From the NCBI GenBank assembly GCA_032690845.1, contig CM064427.1, positions 11,667,501 to 11,731,500 of the forward strand: 64,000 nt of DNA, written 5' to 3'. The translations under genes and the position numbers were made by a program. The first letter of the stretch is position 1; each line of letters starts with the position of its first letter. Below, in pieces: positions 55,791 to 64,000 of the stretch. The stretch comes from Eleusine coracana subsp. coracana. Its lineage: Eukaryota > Streptophyta > Magnoliopsida > Poales > Poaceae. The notes beneath the pieces were generated by a model. That model was given only the letters and a program-made list of their open reading frames with translations, had not been told where the DNA came from and did no database searches.

Positions 55791-56755
55791 CCTGGTCAGC
55801 TGGTTACAGAAAATGTGTTTCTTCCATTCCTTCCACCAAGTCTTGAATAAGACTGAAAGAGAAGGGAGTAATTGCAAATTCACCAGATTACCCATTGGGA
55901 TTTCTATAGCCATTTCATAAATTTTCTTGTATTCTAGGTGACTATTGTGTTCTCGTCTGGCTCTGAGATGACCATTAAAAAAGGAGGCGGCAGGAAGCTG
56001 CCCAAAGCCAAGTTGGCGAGAGATCACTACTGGATTGTAAAACTCATAAGAGCGAGTTCTACGTTCACCACCATGAAAGTCAATATGAAGAATGTCATGC
56101 CTGATGCAGGCTTCCAAGATAAGTGTTGATTCATTGTTTTGCAGAGGGTTGTCAGGGCGGAATCTAGAGGGGTTTTCAAACTCCGACTCATCATAGGGAA
56201 ACCAAAGTTGTTTCTGTGCTTGGATTCCGTTGTAAAAGAGGATGAAGTATGCATTGAATTTTTCTGGAGTCATCTTAACCCCAGGGACTAGCATGACGGC
56301 CTCGCGCAATGATGTGCAGCGGTGTTTTGGGATTTCTTCATTTTTCTGCTGCATCTGATGATGGGAATGTGTTCTGTGAAAAAGGGTCAGCTCCATGGCT
56401 TTAGAATAGTATAGGTTGAGCCATAACTGAATAAACCACCATGGACCCCCTGCTATGATAGTTTGATTGGTTTGGAGGCTGATAGCAGTGCGGTGAAGGA
56501 GCTGGTGGACAGAGCCCAAAAGGAATCTACCCAGGGGGAGTTTTGTACCGCTGGCCAAGATTTTTGCCATGCTTTGAAAATTAGTGGTTGGCATGCAGGA
56601 AGACCCGCAAAAGACCAAGTGCTCTAGCCAGAGGTTCAAGAATGCGTTGAGTTCTCGGTGAGTGTTGCTACCCGTCTTCTGATATGCAGCTATATACCTA
56701 GGCCAACTGTTCGAGCCTTTGGTGTCTAATTTGCGCTAGTTCTTGACTGGTTCTG
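55785..56755 (-). CDS. PMD-like ORF copy 2, central part (284-codon open frame)
   Basis: An open frame from 56639 to 55785, extended by homology to about 56755 (LDTKGSNSWPRYIAAYQKTG). It reads AFLNLWLEHLVFCGSSCMPT, LPLGRFLLGSVHQLLHRTAI, GGPWWFIQLWLNLYYSKAM, FNAYFILFYNGIQAQKQLWF and SYEFYNPVVISRQLGFGQLP. The GGPWWxxQLW block and Trp-rich order fit a plant mobile domain. The Athila LTR cuts it at 55790 and supplies the stop. It is by far the best preserved copy here and has no internal stop across its PMD core. Start missing: the right side is replaced by the LTR at 56756. Confidence 0.65.
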
Positions 56756-59700
56756 AATGATTTAGGGTTAACTCTATAGAGCTTAGTACGTTGTGCCCAC
56801 AGGTTATGCACTCTTTACAAGTAAGTGCATAACGCTCTCACTTCACCCAGGCACGCCCACAAGTCTAGCACTGATCTCAGAGGTTCCACCACTATGACAC
56901 ACAACAATATTACCAACGATGACACACAGTCATATATTCTTGCCAAGTACTAGACTTATCACCACTTTCATCACAACCAACCCCTGAGTCCGTTCCTACC
57001 TTGCATGATGATACTTCCTTGCTGTGTAACCCAGGTTCCACGTTAGTCCAGCCCATACATGTTTTGTGGTCATACTAAAAATATCACAAAGTTGAGATCT
57101 TGCTATCGGTTCTTATGCGGCAGGGCGAGCACTCATCCAAGACAGGTGAACCTACACCGAGGACACCCTAACCAATTACTCTGCACCAGTACTAAGGAGT
57201 CTTGCCCACGGCCAAGTCTATCCCATCCAACTTCATCTCCACACAGTTGATTTAACACCCACCCTTTCGCACGCACACCACCAAACACATTTTTACTCAT
57301 TTTGAAAAACATTGTACTATAAAGGTATGGTGATATGAATCACAGGGTCCTAAGCATATACTAGCAAGGGTGGCATCCTCATTAGCAAGGCTATTGATGA
57401 CTTCCTAGGTTTATCAAGGTAGTGGGATAACAATTGCGGCCAATCAAGAATCTAACGTTCATATCTTATATAGGCAATAAGAACGTTAGTTTTTCACACA
57501 AGTGGGTTTCCACTAAGCAATCATAAAGTCATAAGGAATAATGTATATAAGAAGTAGGCTCTAAGTTGGGTGCATTTTCGAAATAATAGGAGCAATCATG
57601 ATCAAGGAATAGGTAGAGCTTGCCTCAAAACGCTATCCATCTTTACTAGTCTTTGCATTTCTAGTCCTTATGCTTTTTCGGCGGAGCCCGGGTCTTCAGA
57701 TCCTTCCTTGTAACTTGTGCTTCGGGCTTACGTGTAGATACCGGGTCTCTTGGTGCTTCCTTGGACTTCATGTAGTCTAGCGCATATAGCTATGCCTTAT
57801 AAATACACTATCATGAAAGAAAATAAAAATAAAAATAACAAGAACCAACAAGATTCGAATAAACTTCAAATAAATCGAGAAATAGAAACTTATTGTCAAA
57901 ATAGCATAGGTTTTGGGCTAGGGACAGCTTATGAGGTTTTGGACGGAGGTTATGGGTGGTAGTATCACTGGGTAAAACTCACTGAGACAAACCCGTGAGC
58001 GAAAGAATCACTCAAAACGAAGCTACGGTTTAAAAGATATGGCTTTTTAAAGGTTTTAGGGGATTTTCTATAATTTTAGAAGGTTTTAGGGGCCTTTTTT
58101 TAATTACTAAAAAGCTTAGGGGCTTGGTTGTAAAAAGTGGAGGGCTGAAATGTAATTATAAAAAAGTTGGGGGTTTTCTGGAATTATTTTCTTATGGGAA
58201 ATAGGTTACTACACTATGCTGACACAATAAAAGGGACTGTGGGATTTATTATTTTTTTATACTAGAATTCTGGTGGACCGAGTCCACGAGGGCCATGGAC
58301 CGGGGAGGGACTTCGGTCTACGGGATCATCGTGGGCTGATTACATACGAGTGTATCTGAGCCGTAGATCTCACGACGGACGACCTGGATTTTATGAAATG
58401 AATGGGTATGATACCTTCTAATTGAGGCCGTCGGTTGTAGATGGACGGCCAAGGATGACTTAGGCGAGGTAGGCGGCAGCCGCAGATGAGCGGGGCGGCG
58501 GCGCCATAGGCAAAGCTTGCCGGAGGTGGCCTCTTTAGCGAGGGAGCCTCGGTAAGGAGGGCACCAGGGGAAGCGAAGGCCAAGGCACGCTCGCTAGAGG
58601 TGGCAGCGGAAAGAATGGGGCAGGGAAAAGGGGTTCACGACGAGAAGGGGATAGGTGGCTCGGTGCTGGGTTTGTGGTGGTCCATGAGGGAGTTGTGTAG
58701 GATTTTATAGGAGCGGGAGGGAGAGTGCCTTGGCGGGCGTGGCATAGAACGCGTGGGCGGACGTGGCGTAGTGCCGAGGGGAAAATGATGCGGGTGAGCA
58801 GTGGCGGGAAGGGACGACTCGGGCAGCGGTGGTGGCTAAACGATGAGCACGACCGGGGCGTGCGAGTTATGGTGGGTGACGGGTAGGTGGCAACAAGGCG
58901 ACGTGGTGACTCGCTTGGCGGCTTGCGCACGGGCAGGACGCCGGAGTGGTGTGAAGCACTTGCCCAGGGCGTTTTGCGCGCGTGGCCAGAGTAGTGAGGC
59001 GAGAGGACGGCTCGAGTGGGTAGCATGGGCATACGTGGGCGTCGGTCGAGCGCAAGCAGCTTCATGGACTCAGTGACGAGGGTCGATGGTTCGTGTTGGA
59101 GTTATTGGCTAGGCGATGATAGCTAGGGAGAGGTCACATCAAGCGACAGGGTGCGTGGCAGGGCTGTCTTGGCCATGGGTGTCCGCATGACGCGATGAGC
59201 AGAGTGGCGCCGCGGGGGAGCGAGTGATGGTGAGGCAACAGCTCAGGTGTGTCTGTGTGCGAGTGAAGGCGGCGGTTGGCACAGCTGCGTCTGCGCGCAG
59301 TTGAAGGCAGAGGGCCCAACGGTGGTAGGCGACATAGCGTGCACACAAGGAAGAAGAAGAGAAGGGCAGGCCGATTGGGCTGCGAGGCACTAGGCCGAGG
59401 AGGGGGGCGAGGCCCACGAGGGAAGAGGAGGGAAGGGAAGGAAGAGAGAGCGAACTAGGACAAGGAGGGGCGAGGCCCGAGTGTGTGAAAAGAAAGAGGG
59501 GAAGAGTGGGCTGGGCCGCGAGAGAGAGAGAGGAAGAGGTTTCGGCCTGGGAAAAAGGAGGAGAAAAGAATCGGTTTAAACATTTTACAAGCTTTTGGAT
59601 TGGGGTCAAATTCAAATGCGAATGGCAAACAAAGCATCAACAAAAGCAGAACCACACAATCTATCATCCACTTGAGCTAATGTTTTATCCGAGAAAGGTT

Positions 59701-59822
59701 TTCTTTTCTATTTCTAGTTTTATTTTAGTGAGGTTTTGATTTGGAAATTTTGTAAGGAGGTAAGATTTAGAGAAAATTTTAATTAGCCCTAATTTTTAAC
59801 TTATTAAAATTTTGGGATGACA
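56756..59822 (-). mobile_element. Tekay-like LTR (solo or truncated)
   Basis: On the minus strand it begins TGTCATCCCAAAATTTT at 59822 and holds a TATA box (minus CCTATAAAATCC, near 58704), a GC-rich island (about 58480-59560), a segment with GGACCGAGTCCACGAGGGCC (58276-58295) like 6040-6099, and the AGGGGNTTAA-type degenerate repeats (58050-58200) seen in the E2 LTRs. The left end cannot be fixed; it abuts the PMD ORF. ORFs at 57059-59739 are shadows. Confidence 0.6.
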
Positions 59823-59834
59823 CAAATCACATGA

Positions 59835-60700
59835 CAAAAGAGCACGCCTTTGTGGCAAAAGTAACACAAGTTTGAGATATTTGAAGATGCTTTTGATAGC
59901 TTTTTAATCAATCACCCAAGGAGAAGCTTGGAACTGAGCACAAAAACACACCGCAAAGTTTATGTCGGATCTTGTCGCTGTCAGGTACAAGAGGGAGCCA
60001 ATCATGCACCCTTACTCCCTTTGGTCCATGGCTTCACATTCTTTATCTGGATCAAGTGCTGTTGTAGTGGACATTAGTTTTGTCAATGGCTTCACATTGA
60101 CCATGTGAAAATTCTACAGGAGGTCCTTCTTGTACTTGGTCTAGTGTATGAAGGTAGCTTGCTTACATTGCTTGATTTGAAGTCTGAGGAAGAAGGTGAG
60201 CTTGCCATCTAGACATCTGAAATTCACTTTTCAATGCTTCCTAAAACCTGGAGATAAGAACATAAGAGGAACCTCTAATGACGACATCATCCATGTATAT
60301 CTAAACCATTAATAAGTCATTGCCACACCTTAGAGTGAACAAGGTCTTGTCTACACACCTGATCACACACTCGCGCTCTAGCAAGAAGGTCTTAAGCCTA
60401 GCATACCAAGCCCTAGGTGCTTGCTTTTAGCCCGTACAATGCCTTCTGAAGCTTATACAATCTATCTGGGTACTTATGATGCTCAAAGTCAGGTGGTTGT
60501 TTGACATAAACCTCTTTATCTATGTAACAATTTTGGAAAACACTCTTTGACATCCATTTGTTAAAGCTTAATGCCCTAGATGTAGAAAAGGTTAGCAAGA
60601 TCCTAATGGCTTCTATTCATGCAACAAGAGCAAAGATTTCCCCATAGTCCAGGCCCTCCACTTGGCTAAAACCTTGAGCAACTAGGCTAGCATTGTTTCT
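59835..60700 (-). pseudogene. Copia reverse transcriptase remnant
   Basis: From 60598: NCYIDKEVYVKQPPDFEHHK, YKLQKALYGLKAST, then a degenerate stretch with IYMDDVVIRG (both Asp of the YMDD box present, near 60280), and further on a MIGSLLYLTATRPDI-like block near 60000. Several stops and frameshifts occur. The segment upstream of 60598 includes the first RT blocks in broken form. Confidence 0.8.
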
Positions 60701-61081
60701 CACAACCTCACCATCCCCACCATACTTGTTTTTGAACACCCATTTGGTTTCTATGACATTGACACCAACAAGAGGCTCTAATAGGATTCACACTTTGTTT
60801 CTCTCAAAGTTTTCCAACTCTTCATGCATGGCATTGACCCGATGTTTATCAGACAATGAGTGTCCATCATCTCAAGGTTCAAAGGCGGCAACAAATAGAG
60901 AATACCAACGTTGACCTTGCCCTCGTTGTCCTCGCATTGAGATTACTGATCATCTGTTGAGGAGGATACCAATGTTGAATGTGGCGAGGGGCCTCTCTCT
61001 AAGAGTGTGCATCCCCCTCCACCACAACTAGGGTTGGCTCGACGGCAACCGATGTTGATGTAGAAGATTTTGGACCCTGTG

Positions 61082-62060
61082 CTAGAATTGTGGAAGCAGC
61101 AGGAACAAGCTCTGATGTAGTAGAAGTAGTGGGAAGTAGTGGTTCATCATCATCATCATCCAAGCCATGCACTCCTCCATTTCCTTTTCTCCTGTAGTCT
61201 CAACCATATTGCTTGCACAAGAATTTGATTCATCGAAGGTTACCTCACAGGACTTTATGATGGAGTTAGTTTCAAAGATCAATACTCTATAGGAGTCTCC
61301 ATGAAGAATGTAACCAAGTAATATGCCATCGGATGATCTTGACTCAAACTTATCCATATTGCCATGCTTGAGGATAAAGCACTTGCAACCAAAAGCATGC
61401 AAATGAGAAACAGATGGCTTCCTCCAAAAACATATCTCATAGGAAGTCAGATTAAGAATTGAATGCAAGAAAATCTGGTTCAAAAATATAGCAAGCAGTG
61501 TTGATGGCTTCAGCCTAGAACCTCCAAGGAGTCCCATGCTCATCGAGCATCATCCAGACCATTTCAACCAAGGTTCTATTCTTTACTTCAACCATGTTAT
61601 TTTGTTGACAAACACGAGGTGTAGAGAATTGATGCTCAAGACCATGCGCAAGGCAAAAGGCATCAAAGGAGGAGTTCTTGAACTCTATGCCATTATCACT
61701 ACAGATTGCTCATAATGCATCAGGGAGTTATTTGAACAAACTCGCTCTGAAGAAAGTACACCCAATAATAGTGACAAAAGTCATCAACAATCACAAGAAT
61801 ATACCATTTGCCACCTGTGAAACAAACCCATGAAGGACCAACAATGTCCATGTGAAGCAATTCTCCAGGTCGCTAAGTCATCTCCAAATTAATTGGTAGG
61901 TGAGAAGAAACAACCATTTTATCATGACGACAGGGAGCGCAAACCTATTTTTTCTCAATTTGAGCTTAGGTAATCCTCGAAACAAAGGTAGGCCACTCAA
62001 GCAACAAAGCAAGTCAAAACCCATGTGACCTAGTCTCCTATGCCATGTCCAGAGCTCCAT
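61082..62060 (-). pseudogene. Copia integrase and GAG-pre-integrase remnant
   Basis: From 62060: ELWTWHRRLGHMGFDLLC (His pair of the zinc region) and RGLPKLKLRKNRF. Next, in broken frames, HMDIVGPS (first Asp), SDNGIEF (second Asp) and MVEVKNRTLVEM (Glu). From 61543: EICFWRKPSVSHLHAFGCKC, ILKHGNMDKFESRSSDGILL and GYILHGDSYRVLIFETNS, the integrase C-terminal signature of Sirevirus-like copia elements. Stops lie in the core (near 61720). Confidence 0.84.
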
Positions 62061-62295
62061 AGAAGATTGAGCAAATAAACACTAGTGAGAGCCATGAGAA
62101 ATAGCAAAGTTAGCTCAAAAAAACTCTCTCACAAACCAAGGCACTAGTCAAATCAAGAACATGAGAAGCAACCTTTAAATGTGCACTTCCAAACCATCAT
62201 CAAGCAATTGAGAAATAAAGAGAAAAATGTACTTGAGATGCTCCACCAAACCAACATCCTTGAGAGTGAAATTTCCATTTACCTTTATCGCGCCC

Positions 62296-64000
62296 TGTGA
62301 CACCCCTAGTGTTAAGGGTTCCTGGGAAAGTATCTTAGTCACAATTTTGACATGTTTAGGAAATCACATTAAAAATTAGGACAACCATTAATCACATGTG
62401 AACTTAATCCAGGCAAATTTGAATGCCACTTGAAACTACAAGATTCCAATTTCCAATATAAATCATGCCCACTAAAAATATATGTCGTACATCAAGGTGA
62501 ATTAGAATTTTTATGAATTTTTCATATTTTTATGTCTTAATGTAGTGCTCTAAATAAATGCCCCAAATTACTAAAAACTATCTCTTTTTGAAAAATTTAT
62601 GTTCAAATTTGAATGTCGAATGCTCAGTTACTAGTATTTTTTATAATTTAGAGAACCTCATGGGTAGCGCGTGCATATTTTTGGTTTTCCTTGATTGTAC
62701 ACTAATTAAATCCCACGTAAAGAACAAACATCAGCTGCTTAAAGGAATTTGAAAAATATAAAACCTCACGGGCTCACCCTGTCGGCGACCTTCAACAAAC
62801 ACACCCGTTTGCGCTCGCTCGCCCCGCTCGAGCATCGCCGCATGGCCGCCAGCGTACGGCCAACGGCCGCAGCCGCGGATTGATGCCCCCACCACGGTCC
62901 CGACAAGCCCTCCTGTCCCCCCCCCCCCCCCATCTGAACGGCCCTCCTCATTTTCCTTCTCCGCTCTTGGTTTCTCTTGCCCAGAGCTTGGCCCGCCGCC
63001 AGTGCTGCTCAGTGCTGAGCTCCGCTCCGTCGAATCCCCGCTGCTCGATCCACCTCCGCGAGCCACGCGGAGTTCCGTCGTGATGCCTTGAAACCCCTCA
63101 CGAGGCCTCCTTCCTTCCCCGACTCCGGACAGCTAGGAATCGAAGCTCCCTTCTCCGACCCTGGTTGTCACCCTCCCCTCGTCGCACACCCTCCACGGTG
63201 AGCCTTGCATCGATTGCCCATGCATGGAAGCTCGCTTGGGTCTCGCCTAACTCCCCAACCTCTCTCGGCCTCCCTCCGTGCAGTCTCTCTCCCGGAACAC
63301 CCTCACCACCCACCGTCGTCCGCTGCCGTGGTCCTTCCTCGCTGAAATCCCACTCCGGTGAGCCATCTTCTTCCTTCCTGCACACCGCGTACCCGCACCC
63401 GCACCCTGAGCCTTCGCTGAGCGGTATGTTTCCACGCTAATGACCCGGCTCGCCGCTGTGCCCAGGCCACCGCGCGCGGCCGAGGGTGCTGCCGCGCGTG
63501 CTCGGCCTGGCCGAGCTGGCCTTTGTACCGCTTTGGCCATGGGCCGCGATGGCCTTCAGGCCCGACCCCACTCTCAGGCTAGATCTGGCCCGAGGACCCC
63601 GCCTCTACGCGCGTTCGGCCGTGGGCCGCTGAAGTTTCGGCCCACGAGCGGTTAAATGGATTTTCCCGGTTTATGAAATTCCTCGAAATTGCTAGTGAAT
63701 TGTAAAATGTACAATAAAATATTTACTCCGAATTTAGGGGCAAGAAAAATTTTGGTAGGCTCCTCTGGACATGTAATATTAAAGAAAAATGCTAAACCCC
63801 CCTACATGTTAGTACTTCCCCAAATGGAATAGCTAAAACACTAATAAAATCATAAAGAATTTTGGAAAGCCAGTAAATTAATGACACTGGGCGAATAATC
63901 ATGTTTTGACATATTGAACCTCCCTGTAAAAGCACAAATCCCAGCTCTCTGTATTTTAGTCATAATTAATTATTTAACCTTTTGCCTTGTTTTAATTATT
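62296..64000 (+). mobile_element. Start of a long LTR, same family as E4
   Basis: TGTGACACCCCTAGTGTTAAG is followed by an AT-rich arm, then a GC-rich island (about 62790-63660) and a second AT-rich arm that runs off the window. It resembles 14507-16700 in its terminus and in the island (GCATGGCCG...GCGTACGGCC; AGATCTGGCCC). ORFs 62731-63655 are GC-driven shadows. Confidence 0.65.
62917..62931. repeat. Poly-C tract in the terminal LTR
   Basis: Fifteen C in the GC-rich island, the fifth long G/C homopolymer of the window. Confidence 0.8.

Larger units (their letters stand above)
59823..62295 (-). mobile_element. Copia (Sirevirus-like) pol fragment between two LTRs
   Basis: Minus-strand order from right to left: GAG-pre-integrase, integrase core and C-terminus, RT. 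Integrase before RT defines Ty1/copia. Gag, protease, RNase H and LTRs are absent; the flanks are the LTR ends at 59822 and 62296, so both neighbours probably inserted into, or replaced, a larger copia element. Confidence 0.8.

Noticed and set aside
58535..59065. 176-codon Pro/Arg-rich ORF and neighbours (58843-59615)
   Set aside because: They lie in the GC-rich island of an LTR, overlap in several frames on both strands and show no recognisable product.

Overview
This window looks like repeat-rich heterochromatin from a large grass (Poaceae) genome. I find no intact host gene, rRNA, tRNA or CRISPR array. Almost all of the 64 kb can be assigned to LTR retrotransposons nested in one another: Ty3/gypsy of the Tekay/Del-like, Tat-like and Athila-like lineages, and Ty1/copia of the Sirevirus type. 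The grass assignment rests on these families, on antisense plant-mobile-domain (PMD) ORFs inside Tat-like elements, and on large LTRs with GC-rich interiors. The species cannot be named from the sequence alone.

Layout. (1) 1-4842: E1, a plus-strand non-autonomous element with an initiator-Met primer site, an internal region of about 0.8 kb and long LTRs; its 5' LTR runs off the left edge. (2) 4751-21139: E2, a minus-strand Tekay/Del-like gypsy element. From its 5' end (right) it has an accessory ORF with a histone-H3-like N-terminus, then gag, protease, reverse transcriptase (RT), RNase H, integrase and a chromodomain-like tail. Its 5' LTR is split by a 4.76 kb solo LTR (14507-19262, TSD TCAAG). 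E1 and E2 meet in a large inverted LTR palindrome centred near 4798. (3) 21140-23553: plus-strand Tat-like remnant with RT, RNase H and a second (archaeal-type) RNase H. (4) 23554-29719: a PMD ORF on the minus strand split by a solo LTR (25006-27442), followed by a plus-strand polypurine tract and LTR (28371-29719). (5) 29720-42661: a 3'-truncated minus-strand Sirevirus (gag and 5' LTR). Its LTR holds E5 (32248-41145, TSD CTACT), a complete-ended Tat-like element without integrase. (6) 42662-56755: a second PMD copy, split by an 11.5 kb Athila-like element (44304-55790) that keeps gag, protease and ATHILA ORF1 but has no RT or integrase. That element in turn carries a solo LTR (44871-46441, TSD GTAGA) and a plus-strand retroelement fragment. 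(7) 56756-64000: a Tekay-like LTR, a broken copia pol segment, and the start of another long LTR.

How the parts work together. The genes are retrotransposon modules: Gag for particles, protease for maturation, RT/RNase H for cDNA synthesis, integrase for insertion, with PBS and PPT as priming sites. Nearly all are disabled by stops, frameshifts and deletions. Many stops are at Gln codons (CAR to TAR), and two catalytic Asp codons have become Asn, as expected from deamination of methylated cytosine. The most unusual signals are the H3-tail-like ORF in an element that also carries a chromodomain-like integrase tail, and the family-specific palindromes repeated upstream of the TATA box in several unrelated LTRs.
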